From Chloroflexota bacterium (GTDB lineage Bacteria > Chloroflexota > Limnocylindria > QHBO01), in the NCBI GenBank assembly GCA_025937535.1, contig JAICRD010000001.1, positions 1-58,917 of the forward strand: DNA of 58,917 nucleotides, read 5' to 3'. Every line of letters begins with the position of its first letter. Position 1 is the stretch's first letter. The notes beneath the pieces are model-generated. The model saw only the letters and a list, made by a program, of their open reading frames with translations, had not been told where the DNA came from and searched no databases. A program made the position numbers and the translations under genes. Positions 48,135 to 56,899 of the stretch are shown here, piece after piece.

Positions 48135-48407
48135 ATGCTTCCGGTCATCTGGGCGATCTTCGCCGTGCTTGCCGTGGGCGGCTTCCTCATGATCGCGGCC
48201 TACTGGCTGGACGTGCAGGACCGAGCCGACCTCAGCGTCCGCGGCCGCATCGCCTGGTCGGCGGCGGCGTTCGTCTTCCCGCTTGCCATTCCGGTCTACG
48301 CGTTCGCGGGAGGCGCCGGATGGCCGCCATTCCTGCGGGCGGCGAGCATCGTGCCGCTGCTGGCGGTCGCGCTCTTCCTTGGCTTCGTGTTCGGCGCCTT
48401 CAGCTGA
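48135..48407 (+). CDS. Small membrane protein, 90 aa
   Basis: A 90-residue protein with three hydrophobic helices (about 4-22, 38-58, 65-88) and a short charged loop VQDRADLSVRGR. No family is recognised. It has its own -10 element and overlaps the convergent NTR-like gene by 8 bases. Confidence 0.7.
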   Translation: MLPVIWAIFAVLAVGGFLMIAAYWLDVQDRADLSVRGRIAWSAAAFVFPLAIPVYAFAGGAGWPPFLRAASIVPLLAVALFLGFVFGAFS

Positions 48408-48981
48408 TCCGGCGCGGCGGCTCCGAGCGGAACGCGAACCAGGACGCGCCGAGGATGAGCGCGACCGCGCCAAGCACGCCGAGCGCGGTCCATGGGATCT
48501 GCATCGGCGCATCGGGCACGGCACCCTCCGCGCCTGGCGCTGACATCGGCAACGGCGGCGCCTCGTCCGGCGCGAGCATGAGGTTGCCGGCGCACAGGCT
48601 CGTGGTGTGCACCGCGCCATCCCAGGAGGCGAACACCAGCCACCGCTCGCCGATGCCGAAGCTCATGCCGCACGACGCGCCATCGCCGCCGCCGAGCAGC
48701 TCGACCTGCGCGCCGACCTCGCCCTTGGCAACGCCGTCGACCTTGAAGGTGTAGATCACCTGGCCGAGCGGCCCGGGCATCGGCGCCGTGGCCGCGACCG
48801 CGCGGAGCGGACCATCCTCGCGGCCGACCGGGCGCTGGTCGACGACCGTTCCGGCGAACACCGCCTGCGCATTCGCGGCCGCCTCCTCGACGGTCGTCTG
48901 TGCGCACGAGCAGGCGGCGACCTGGTCGATGGGCAGCGCGGCGAGAGCGAAGGCGGCGGCCAGCGCCAGCAGGAGCCTCAT
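48400..48981 (-). CDS. Secreted/lipidated NTR-like protein with C-terminal helix
   Basis: The 193-residue protein has a signal peptide ending VAAC-SC, so Cys24 is the first mature residue and Cys26 follows. The CSC start plus a compact beta domain with IYTFKVDGVAKG and FASW resembles the netrin/TIMP fold, in which the free N-terminal Cys matters. VAAC also fits a lipobox, so it may be an Lgt substrate. A C-terminal hydrophobic helix (about 160-182) with a basic tail follows. Function unknown. Confidence 0.65.
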   Translation of the reverse strand: MRLLLALAAAFALAALPIDQVAACSCAQTTVEEAAANAQAVFAGTVVDQRPVGREDGPLRAVAATAPMPGPLGQVIYTFKVDGVAKGEVGAQVELLGGGDGASCGMSFGIGERWLVFASWDGAVHTTSLCAGNLMLAPDEAPPLPMSAPGAEGAVPDAPMQIPWTALGVLGAVALILGASWFAFRSEPPRRIS

Positions 48982-49033
48982 TGGCGCCGGAGACGCTCGA
49001 GCGTGGCCATCGGTTGCATCGGCCCAACCAGCC

Positions 49034-49039
49034 TATCAT
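49034..49039 (+). promoter_or_regulatory. -10 hexamer TATCAT for the M20 peptidase gene
   Basis: TATCAT ends 6 bases before the ATG at 49046. Confidence 0.5.
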
Positions 49040-49045
49040 CGACGT

Positions 49046-50473
49046 ATGACGAGCCAGACCGATACCGTCCGCATGACCGATGCGGCCCTCGACTACCTGC
49101 GCGAGCACCAGGACCAGCATCTTGCCCAGCTCGACGCCTTCCTGTCGATCCCGAGCGTCAGCGCGGATCCGGAGCGTGTCGCGGACGTGCGCCGCACGGC
49201 GGAGTGGATCGTCGACGAGCTCAGCCGACTCGGCATCGAGCGCGCCACGTTGCACGAGACCTCGCACCACCCCATCGTCACCGGCGAGTGGTTGAAGGCC
49301 GGCGACGGTGCCCCGACCGTGCTCGTCTATTGCCACTACGACGTCCAGCCGGCCGATCCGCTCGAGGAGTGGATCCGTCCCCCGTTCGAGCCACGCCACG
49401 AGAACGACCGCGTCTACGCGCGCGGAGCCGGGGACGACAAGGGCCAGCTGTTCATGCATCTCAAGGCGGTCGAGGCCTGGATGAAGACTGCCGGCCGCCT
49501 GCCCGTCAACCTGCGCTTCTTCTTCGAGGGCGACGAGGAGGTCGGCTCCGAGCCGATCGAGCAGTTCATCTCCGATCACGCCGAGCTGCTCCAGGCCGAT
49601 GTCTGCGTCGTCAGCGACGGCGACACCTTCGACGACGAGGGCACCCCCGCCATCGGCCACGGCCTGCGTGGCATCGCGTACTGGGAGGTGAAGGTCCATG
49701 GCCCGCGCCAGGACGTGCACTCCGGTCAGTACGGCGGAGGCGTCGACAACCCGGCCAACGTCCTGGTCCGCATGCTCGCCTCGCTCACCGATGCCGACGG
49801 CCGCTTCACCGTTCCCGGCTTCTACGACGACGTCCGCGAGCTCACCGACGACGAGCGCGCCGCCTACGCCTCCCTCCCCTTCGACGAGCGCGCCTGGGCC
49901 GACGAGACCGGCGTCGCGCAGCCGATGCAGGGCGAGGCGGGCTACACGCTCCGCGAACGCCTCTCCGCTCGACCCACGTTCGACGTCAACGGGCTCTGGG
50001 GCGGCTATTCCGGCGAGGGCTCGAAGACGATCATCCCCGCCTGGGCCGCGGCCAAGATCTCGACCCGCCTCGTTCCCGACCAGGATCACCGCAAGATCGA
50101 ACGGCAGGTGGTCGATCACCTGAAGGCCATCGCCCCACCGACCGTTCGCGTCGAGGTCAAGGTCATCCACGGCGGGGCGCCGGCATTGACGCCGCTCGAC
50201 CATCCCGGCGTCGCCGCTGCGGCCCGGGCGCTCGAGGCTGGTTTCGGGACCGCGCCCCTGTTCCAGCGGTCGGGTGGATCGGTCCCGGTCGTCGCGGCGC
50301 TCGATGCCCACCTCGGCATCAAGACCCTGATGGTCGGCTTCGCCAATCCCACCGGCAACTTCCACGCCCCCAACGAGTGGATGAGCCTGCGCAACATCCG
50401 CGACGGCATGGCCTCGCTCGTCCATCTCTGGGCGGAGCTCGGGGCGATGGGCGCGGACGAGCTGCGCGGCTGA
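49046..50473 (+). CDS. M20 family dipeptidase
   Basis: This 475-residue cytoplasmic metallopeptidase has the zinc ligand pattern YCHYDVQP, GAGDDKGQ, FEGDEEVGSE, SDGD and HAPNEW, characteristic of M20 dipeptidases acting on short peptides. Two zinc ions are expected. The ATG at 49046 is supported by a -10 element 6 bases upstream. The next gene begins 18 bases after the stop. Confidence 0.92.
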   Translation: MTSQTDTVRMTDAALDYLREHQDQHLAQLDAFLSIPSVSADPERVADVRRTAEWIVDELSRLGIERATLHETSHHPIVTGEWLKAGDGAPTVLVYCHYDVQPADPLEEWIRPPFEPRHENDRVYARGAGDDKGQLFMHLKAVEAWMKTAGRLPVNLRFFFEGDEEVGSEPIEQFISDHAELLQADVCVVSDGDTFDDEGTPAIGHGLRGIAYWEVKVHGPRQDVHSGQYGGGVDNPANVLVRMLASLTDADGRFTVPGFYDDVRELTDDERAAYASLPFDERAWADETGVAQPMQGEAGYTLRERLSARPTFDVNGLWGGYSGEGSKTIIPAWAAAKISTRLVPDQDHRKIERQVVDHLKAIAPPTVRVEVKVIHGGAPALTPLDHPGVAAAARALEAGFGTAPLFQRSGGSVPVVAALDAHLGIKTLMVGFANPTGNFHAPNEWMSLRNIRDGMASLVHLWAELGAMGADELRG

Positions 50474-50490
50474 CGGCCACCGGAGTCTTC

Positions 50491-51147
50491 GTGCCCGAAC
50501 GCCCCGCACCAGCCGCCGATCCCGACGATCCCTGGCTGCCGCTCGGCGCTGCCTCGCGCCTGGTGGGCGTCGGTCCGGACACGCTCAGGCGGTGGGCTGA
50601 CACCGGCAAGGTGCAGAGCTATCACACCCCCGGCGGCCATCGGCGCTTCCTGCGCTCCAGCCTCGAGGCGATGATCAACGCGCCGCGCCGGCAGCGATAC
50701 GGCATGGACCGCCTGCCCGACTCGCGACAGACGATGGCCGGCGAGCTGCATCGGCGAATGCAGCGGACGGGCTACGCCAGCCAGCCGTGGCAGGCGCGAC
50801 TGTCGGCGGAGCAGCGCGACGAGTTCCGCCGATGGGGACAGCGCACCTTCCAGCTGGTGATCGAGTACGTCGCCGCCTCGAAGAAGGCCGAGCGCCAGCT
50901 CCTGCTGGAGGAGGCCGAGAAGATGGGCGCGCTGTACGGAGGCGAGGCCTCGCGCGCCGGGCTGTCGCTGGCCGAGACGGTCGAGGCATTCCTGTTCTTC
51001 CGCTCGCCGGTCCTGGACGCGATCGTGGGCCATCTGCGACGGCGCTCCGCGGACGTGGCCGAGGTCACAGCCGCCTTCCATGAGGCCAACGCGGCGATCG
51101 ACCAGGTGCTGACCGCCCTGGTCAGCTCACACCGGGGCCGAGACTAG
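50491..51147 (+). CDS. MerR/excisionase-type HTH with C-terminal helical sensor-like domain
   Basis: The 218-residue protein has an N-terminal helix-turn-helix typical of MerR/excisionase proteins (GAASRLVGVGPDTLRRWAD, then TPGGHRRF wing) and a C-terminal helical region (about 100-215) that resembles the RsbR-type N-terminal sensor fold. The role is transcription control under stress or growth signals by inference. GTG 50491 follows GGAG by 5 bases. It probably shares a message with the M20 peptidase. Confidence 0.75.
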   Translation: MPERPAPAADPDDPWLPLGAASRLVGVGPDTLRRWADTGKVQSYHTPGGHRRFLRSSLEAMINAPRRQRYGMDRLPDSRQTMAGELHRRMQRTGYASQPWQARLSAEQRDEFRRWGQRTFQLVIEYVAASKKAERQLLLEEAEKMGALYGGEASRAGLSLAETVEAFLFFRSPVLDAIVGHLRRRSADVAEVTAAFHEANAAIDQVLTALVSSHRGRD

Positions 51148-51151
51148 CCAG

Positions 51152-52288
51152 TCAGGAGACGAGGTAGAGCTGCGTCGAGGTGGTGTTGAGGCGCTCGCCA
51201 CCGGACTCGGTGCAGACCACGATGTCCTCGATGCGCGCGCCCCACGTGTCACGGATATAGATGCCAGGCTCGACGCTGAAGGCGTTGCCGGCAACCAGCG
51301 GTTCGGCGTTGGACGAGACGATGTACGGCTCCTCGTGGGTTTCCATGCCGATGCCGTGGCCGGTCCGGTGCAGGAATGCGTCGCCGTAGCCGGCATCGGT
51401 GATGATGTCGCGCGCCACGCGGTCGATCTGCGCCGCCGGGACGCCCGGGCGGACGGCGTCGCACGCGGCCGATTGGGCGTGGCGCAGCACCTCGTAGAGC
51501 GCGGCGAAGTCGGGCGGTGGCTCGCCGACGAACGCCGTGCGTGACGTGTCGCTGCCGTAGCCGGCGCGGAAGCCGCCGATGTCGAGCACGATCGCATCAC
51601 CGGCCTCGATCTCCCGATCGCCGGCCGCATGATGCGGGCTCGCCGCGTTCGGCCCGGATGCGACGATGGCGAAGCCCGCCTCGTCGTGGCCGGCCTCGAG
51701 CAGCAGCTCACGGACCCGTGTGCTCACGTCGCGCTCGGTGCGCCCGGAGAGGCGCTCGCCGGTGATGGCCAGCATCGCCTGGTCCGCCGCGGCGGCCGCC
51801 GCGCGAAGGCGATCGACCTCATCGACGTCCTTGACCCGCCGAAGCGAGCTGAGGATCGGTCCAGCCGCCACCAGTTGGGCCGGGTCGAGCGCGGCCTGCA
51901 GGGCCAGGGCGAAGCGCGCCCACATCTGATCCTGCACGGCCACCCGGCCGGCCGATCCAACCAGGGTCTGGACGGTGCGGATGGGGTCCTCGGTTTCCGC
52001 CCACGGCACGATCTCGAGCTCATCGGCGAGGTCGCCGAGCTCGTGGCGGGCGAGCGGCTCCTCCAGTCGCGGCAGGACCAGCGTCGCGTTGCCATCCGCG
52101 GGGACGACCAGGCAGGTCAGGCGCTCCATGGCCGGCGCCGCGTAGCCCAGCAGATAGGCGTAGTCCTTCGACGGCGTGACGAGCATCACGTCCACGCCGG
52201 TCTCGCGCGCCTGCGCGGCGGCGCGCTGCAGCCGCTCGCGGTGGCGCGTTGCAACGGAGCCACCTACGTCAAACGCCGGAGTCGTCAT
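51152..52288 (-). CDS. Xaa-Pro aminopeptidase (M24 family)
   Basis: The 378-residue peptidase releases residues next to proline. The C-terminal pita-bread domain has metal ligands in VLDIGGFRAGYGSDTSRT (Asp, Asp), HRTGHGIGMETHEEP (His), SVEPGIYI (Glu) and RIEDIVV (Glu); the N-terminal half is a creatinase-type domain. A -10 element ends 6 bases before the ATG at 52288. It is divergent from the S8 protease gene. Confidence 0.92.
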   Translation of the reverse strand: MTTPAFDVGGSVATRHRERLQRAAAQARETGVDVMLVTPSKDYAYLLGYAAPAMERLTCLVVPADGNATLVLPRLEEPLARHELGDLADELEIVPWAETEDPIRTVQTLVGSAGRVAVQDQMWARFALALQAALDPAQLVAAGPILSSLRRVKDVDEVDRLRAAAAAADQAMLAITGERLSGRTERDVSTRVRELLLEAGHDEAGFAIVASGPNAASPHHAAGDREIEAGDAIVLDIGGFRAGYGSDTSRTAFVGEPPPDFAALYEVLRHAQSAACDAVRPGVPAAQIDRVARDIITDAGYGDAFLHRTGHGIGMETHEEPYIVSSNAEPLVAGNAFSVEPGIYIRDTWGARIEDIVVCTESGGERLNTTSTQLYLVS

Positions 52289-52294
52289 GGACGA

Positions 52295-52300
52295 AGGCTA
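52295..52300 (-). promoter_or_regulatory. -10 hexamer TAGCCT for the M24 peptidase gene
   Basis: TAGCCT on the minus strand ends 6 bases before the ATG at 52288. Confidence 0.5.
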
Positions 52301-52400
52301 CACCGATTGCCCATTGCCGCCGACGCGTGCTGAGCCGATAGTGAGGATCGCCGCTATGCAAGACTGTCATACGGCGTCTTACGAACGAGAGAGGCTGAAA

Positions 52401-54923
52401 GTGCGCAGTCGCAGACCGCGCGCGCTCGCCCGTGGGGGGGCGCTCGTGATTTCGCTGGTCGTGGGTGGGACGGTATTGGTGCCCGGCGGGACGGCGCGTG
52501 CCGCGGAGCCGCCAGCTGCGGCTGCGGCACGCCATCTGGCCGAGACGCGCGGCGGATCGCCGAACGACTTCGAGCTGCTCTACGAACGCGACGCCGCGGT
52601 CGAGCACTCCGATGCGACGCTCTGGGCCGGGAAGTTCCTGGATCGGACGACCGGTGAGATCGTCGCCGTCGACAGCGATCCTGCGGCCGGCGTCACGGCC
52701 GGCCCGGGCCTGCGCGAGGAGCGCTCGGCGGCAGCCGCCAAGGATCTCCCCGCGCTGGAGCGGAAGGCGGATGCCGCACTCCAGGCAGCCGTCGCCGGCG
52801 GCAAGCCCGACTCGCTGCGCGTGGCCGTCTGGCTGGATGCCGATCCGGCCGCGGCGGAGGCCGCGGTGCGCGACGCACATCCGGAGATCACCTGGGTCGC
52901 CGGCCGGCCAATGGCCGAATCGATCGAGCAGGTCCGCGCCCTGCGCGCCGAGCTGTGGGAGGCGCGGCGGGCGACCTACGAGGCAGCCGCCAACGCGTTC
53001 CGTCCGGCGGTGGAGGCCGCCGGCGGCGGCATCGGCTACGCCAGCACCTCCGCCCCGCTCGTGTTCCTGGACGTGCCCGCCCCGGCGGTGGCGGGGCTCG
53101 CCGCGCGCGCCGACGTCCTGAGCCTGGGCCTCGAGGAGCAATGGGAGGCGCAGATGTCCTCCGCCGGCCCGGCGATCGGCGCCGATTGGACGGGCGACGG
53201 CGGCGACCAGGGCAGCGGCGTCCGCGTCGGCATCGTGGAGTACCACAACGTTTCGAACTCGGGCGACCTGGCGGGCAAGGTCGCCGCCAGCTATTCGACC
53301 AGCGGAACGACCGTCGTCGGCGGGCATCCCACCTGGGTCGCGGGTGCGATCGCCAGCCAGAACGGGACGTACGGCGGCGTCGCTCCCGGCGCGGTCATCG
53401 TCTCGGCCGGGACCGGTGGCTACACGCCGAGCCTGGCCTACGACCGGGCCATCATCGCCGCCGCGGACTGGGCCGTTGCACCGGGCGGCGGGAACGCCGA
53501 CATCCTCAACGCCAGCATCGGCCAGGACACCGCGCAGGGCGCGGAGGAGGCGCGTCGCTACTTCGACTCGATCGGCTGGGAGGGCAACCGCCTCGTCGTC
53601 GCCTCGTCCGGAAACTTCACCACCTTCGGGAACTGGAACGTCGTCTCGCCGGGCACCGGATACAACGTGCTGACCGTCGGCGGCATCGACGACCGCAACT
53701 CCGCCGGCACCGCCGACGACATCCTGTGGTATCGGCCCGGCGTCAACGGCGCGAACTACGTCGACCTGGGCGGTACGGCATGGAACCCTCACGGCGACTA
53801 CAACAAGCCGAACCTCTCCGCTCCCGCGGTGAGCGTGCGAACCGCCAACGGCATCTCGGGCGATGGCACCAGCGTGGCCAGCCCGATCGTCGCCGGCCTG
53901 GCGGCGCAGCTGCTGGCTCGTGCACCGTCGCTGGCGGTGTGGCCGGAAGGGACGCGCGCCATCCTCATGGCCGGAGCACTTCGCCGCACGCCGCTGCCCG
54001 GCGGCGGCGCGAACAACGATCACGAGGGCGTCGGAACGGCGTCGGCGGTGTGGTCGAACCGGATCCTGGTCAACGGCAACGGTCCATGGGGCGGCTACCG
54101 CATCGGCGCCGCGCATCCCGGCGAGTCGATCGTGCAGGAGGTCCCGGTCGTGGCCGGCCAGCAGGTTCGGGTCGCCCTCGCCTGGAGCAGCCATACCTCG
54201 GGCAGCACGAACCTGGGGAAGGCGGACGTGCTCACCGCCGATCTCGACCTGCGCGTGACCATGCCGAGCGGCGCACCGGGCCTCTCGATCAGCTACGACA
54301 ACCCGTACGAGGTGGTCGACATCTCGGCGGCAGCCACGGGAGTGATGCGGATCGAGATCCTTCAGCCGCGCTTCAACGCTGCCGAGGAGCCGTTCGGGCT
54401 GGCGTGGGCCATGACGAGCCCGTTCTCGGATGCCGCCGGATCGCCGTTCTATGACGACATCCTGTGGATCGCGCAGCGCGCCATCACCATCGGCTGCGGA
54501 AGCGGGATGTTCTGCCCCACGGACGCCGTGACTCGTGCGCAGATGGCCTCGTTCCTCGTCCGCGCGCTCGGCCTGCCGGGTGCGGGCACCGACTACTTCG
54601 ACGACGACGCGGGCCTGCACCAGGCCGACATCAACGCCCTGGCGGCGGCAGGCATCACGCTCGGCTGCGGGTGGCGCGTCTACTGCCCGGACCGGGCGGT
54701 CACGCGCGAGGAGATGGCCTCGTTCCTGGTGCGGGCTCTCAGGCTCCCGGCGTCCGGGACCGACTTCTTCACCGATGACTCGGCCTCGCCGCACCAGGCC
54801 GACATCAACGCGCTCGCCGCGAGCGGGATCACGCGCGGATGTGGTCCGTCCACCTACTGCCCGGGCAGTGCCGTGAGCCGTGAGCAGATGGCGGCCTTCC
54901 TGCACCGCGCGCTCACGCGCTGA
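52401..54923 (+). CDS. Secreted S8 subtilisin-like protease with S-layer-like repeats
   Basis: The 840-residue exported protein has a signal peptide (basic start, hydrophobic to about residue 35, ARAAEPP cut site), a propeptide-like helical region, the peptidase S8 domain (about 270-560), a beta-rich region and three Cys-bearing SLH-like repeats (about 680-840). His309 (GGHPTWVAGAIAS), Asn405 (SSGNF) and Ser491 (GTSVASPIVAG) match the triad and oxyanion hole, but the Asp position holds Glu280 (VGIVEYHN). The GTG start follows GAGAGG. Its stop region overlaps the JAMM gene by 11 bases. Confidence 0.88.
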   Translation: MRSRRPRALARGGALVISLVVGGTVLVPGGTARAAEPPAAAAARHLAETRGGSPNDFELLYERDAAVEHSDATLWAGKFLDRTTGEIVAVDSDPAAGVTAGPGLREERSAAAAKDLPALERKADAALQAAVAGGKPDSLRVAVWLDADPAAAEAAVRDAHPEITWVAGRPMAESIEQVRALRAELWEARRATYEAAANAFRPAVEAAGGGIGYASTSAPLVFLDVPAPAVAGLAARADVLSLGLEEQWEAQMSSAGPAIGADWTGDGGDQGSGVRVGIVEYHNVSNSGDLAGKVAASYSTSGTTVVGGHPTWVAGAIASQNGTYGGVAPGAVIVSAGTGGYTPSLAYDRAIIAAADWAVAPGGGNADILNASIGQDTAQGAEEARRYFDSIGWEGNRLVVASSGNFTTFGNWNVVSPGTGYNVLTVGGIDDRNSAGTADDILWYRPGVNGANYVDLGGTAWNPHGDYNKPNLSAPAVSVRTANGISGDGTSVASPIVAGLAAQLLARAPSLAVWPEGTRAILMAGALRRTPLPGGGANNDHEGVGTASAVWSNRILVNGNGPWGGYRIGAAHPGESIVQEVPVVAGQQVRVALAWSSHTSGSTNLGKADVLTADLDLRVTMPSGAPGLSISYDNPYEVVDISAAATGVMRIEILQPRFNAAEEPFGLAWAMTSPFSDAAGSPFYDDILWIAQRAITIGCGSGMFCPTDAVTRAQMASFLVRALGLPGAGTDYFDDDAGLHQADINALAAAGITLGCGWRVYCPDRAVTREEMASFLVRALRLPASGTDFFTDDSASPHQADINALAASGITRGCGPSTYCPGSAVSREQMAAFLHRALTR

Positions 54924-55350
54924 TCCGGATCGCGACCTCCGATACCGCGCCGTCCTTCACGATCCAGCCGCGGAGCGCGTCCGCGGCATCGCCCCCTGGG
55001 TCGGCCAGCGTGGCGATCAGGTGAACGGCCTCGTATCGGGCCTCGCGCACATCCGTCGGCGACGGAACGGCTGCCGATCGCGGGTGCGAATGGAAGACGG
55101 CCAGGAGCGCTTCGCCGGCCGACTCGATGGTGAAGACGATCCGGACGAGGTCCTCCGGATGAATGTCGTATCGCAGCGGGCTGGCGTGCCGGTTGCGAGC
55201 CGGATGGAAGCTGACCGCTCGCCTGGTGGACGGGTCACCGCCCACCAGGCCGCATGCCTCGTTCGGCAGCTCGGCTCGAGCATGCTCGAGCATGCGCGCG
55301 GCGAGATCCACCGGGAGCACGAGGCTCGCGACCGGTGCCGCGGGCGTCAC
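54913..55350 (-). CDS. JAMM/MPN metallopeptidase (Mec-like)
   Basis: The 145-residue peptidase has Glu in NEACGLVGG and the JAMM motif HSHP...PSPTD. Such proteins cut isopeptide or thiocarboxylate-linked amino acids; the Mycobacterium relative Mec frees cysteine from a carrier. GTG 55350 is chosen since it overlaps the previous stop as GTGA. It is the last gene of the sulfur operon. Confidence 0.85.
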   Translation of the reverse strand: MTPAAPVASLVLPVDLAARMLEHARAELPNEACGLVGGDPSTRRAVSFHPARNRHASPLRYDIHPEDLVRIVFTIESAGEALLAVFHSHPRSAAVPSPTDVREARYEAVHLIATLADPGGDAADALRGWIVKDGAVSEVAIRISA

Positions 55351-56462
55351 GCCGAGGCGGGCGCGATGGCCGGATGCCTCCAGGGAGCCGCGGCCGACCC
55401 GCAGGTCACGCACGCCGGGTCGCGCGGGATGGCGATCTCGTCAAATCGGGCCCCGAGCGCGTCGTAGATGAGCATCCGGCCGACCAGCGGCTCGCCCACG
55501 CCAAGCAGGAGCTTCAGCGCCTCAGCGGCCTGGATGGTGCCGACGATGCCGGGCAGCACGCCCAGCACGCCCGCAACGTCGCAGTCGAGCACGAGATCGT
55601 CGGGCGGCCGGACCGGGTGGAGGCATCGGTAGCAGGGCCCCTCGAACGGGACGAGCGTCGTGACCTGGCCATCCCATCGGTATACCGATCCGTGCACCAC
55701 CGGCGTGCCGGTGGCGACGGCAGCATCGTTGAGCAGGTAGCGGGTGTCGAGGTTGTCGGTGCCGTCGACCACGAGGTCGTAGCCGGCGATGAAATCGGCG
55801 ACGTTGGCGGCGCTCAGGCGCGCGTCGTGCTCGACCACGTTCGTCTCGGGGTTGAGCGCACGCACCGCCACCGCTGCCGAGGCGACCTTGCGCATTCCGA
55901 GCCGTTCCGCGGCGTGCACGACCTGCCGCTGGAGGTTCGACTCGTCGACCACGTCGTCGTCGACGATGCCGAGGGTGCCCACGCCGGACGCCGCAAGGTA
56001 CAGGGCCACGGGCGAGCCGAGCCCTCCCGCACCCACGACCAGCACGCGGGCCTCGAGCAGCTGCCGCTGACCCTCCGGGCCGACCTCGGGCAGGACGAGC
56101 TGACGGGCGTATCGACGCCGTTGGGCGTCCGTCAACGAGGTCGTCGGCTCCACCCAGGCCCCACCCTGCTCACGCCAGCCGTCGATCGAGCCGTCAAGGT
56201 TGGCGACGTTCGTGTAGCCGAGGTCGACCAGCCACCCGGCAGCGCGCGCCGAGCGAGCACCGGCACTGCAATGCAGCAGCAGTGGAGCGTCGCGATCGGG
56301 GGCCACCCGGTTGATGCGCTCGACGACGTCGCCGAGCGGCAGCAGCGTCGCATCGGCGATGTGACCGGCATCCCATTCGACCGGCTCGCGCACGTCGATG
56401 ACCCGACAGCCGGCCCGCGCGAGCGCGACCGCCTCGGCCGCACCGACGTTGCGAACGCTCAC
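55347..56462 (-). CDS. moeB-like: Rhodanese / ThiF-MoeB E1-like fusion
   Basis: The 371-residue protein has an N-terminal rhodanese domain (about 5-95; active Cys in LLLHCSAGARSARAA) and a ThiF/MoeB adenylation domain (about 110-345; GAGGLGSP, DGTDNLDTRYLLND, zinc pairs CYRCLHP and CVTCG). It should adenylate and sulfurate a ubiquitin-like carrier C terminus. Rhodanese-first order is the reverse of the common MoeB-rhodanese layout. GTG 56462 overlaps the sufU stop. Confidence 0.88.
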   Translation of the reverse strand: MSVRNVGAAEAVALARAGCRVIDVREPVEWDAGHIADATLLPLGDVVERINRVAPDRDAPLLLHCSAGARSARAAGWLVDLGYTNVANLDGSIDGWREQGGAWVEPTTSLTDAQRRRYARQLVLPEVGPEGQRQLLEARVLVVGAGGLGSPVALYLAASGVGTLGIVDDDVVDESNLQRQVVHAAERLGMRKVASAAVAVRALNPETNVVEHDARLSAANVADFIAGYDLVVDGTDNLDTRYLLNDAAVATGTPVVHGSVYRWDGQVTTLVPFEGPCYRCLHPVRPPDDLVLDCDVAGVLGVLPGIVGTIQAAEALKLLLGVGEPLVGRMLIYDALGARFDEIAIPRDPACVTCGSAAAPWRHPAIAPASA

Positions 56463-56899
56463 GGCGCCGAGCCGCCGGCGTTCCCGCCGGCCAGGACGTC
56501 CGCCTCCTCGGGCCAGCCGACCGCCGCTCCTCGCACCGCACCCTGGAGGACCTTGTACACGAGCAGCGCGCACTTCAGCCGGGCCGGGCCGATCGGCACG
56601 CCGAGGTTGGCGACGACCTCGGCCGGATCGAGCTCTCGAAGCTCGCCCAGCGTCAGCCCGCGCAGGTCATCGGTCAGGATCGAGGCCGATGCCTGGCTGA
56701 TGGCGCATCCCCGTCCATCGAAGGCGATGTCGGCGACGCGCTCCCTGGCCTCATCAAGGCGCAGGGTCATGCTCATCTCATCGCCGCAGGTCGGGTTGGA
56801 ATCGGCGAAGTGCAGGTCGTGCGGCTCGAGCACGCCTCGGTTGTGAGGTTCTCGATAGTGCTCGAGGATGAAGTCGCGGTACAGGTTGTCGCCGGTCAT
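56459..56899 (-). CDS. sufU: SufU-like Fe-S/sulfur-transfer scaffold
   Basis: The 146-residue protein has the three ligand Cys at 38 (NPTCGDE), 65 (GRGCAIS) and 110 (LKCALL) plus Asp40, as in SufU. SufU proteins bind zinc and accept persulfide from SufS, or build Fe-S clusters. It starts at an ATGA overlap with sufS and overlaps the E1-like gene. Confidence 0.92.
   Translation of the reverse strand: MTGDNLYRDFILEHYREPHNRGVLEPHDLHFADSNPTCGDEMSMTLRLDEARERVADIAFDGRGCAISQASASILTDDLRGLTLGELRELDPAEVVANLGVPIGPARLKCALLVYKVLQGAVRGAAVGWPEEADVLAGGNAGGSAP

Noticed and set aside
52269-54905. 878-codon antisense frame under the S8 protease
   Set aside because: Shadow frame; the protease motifs are on the plus strand.
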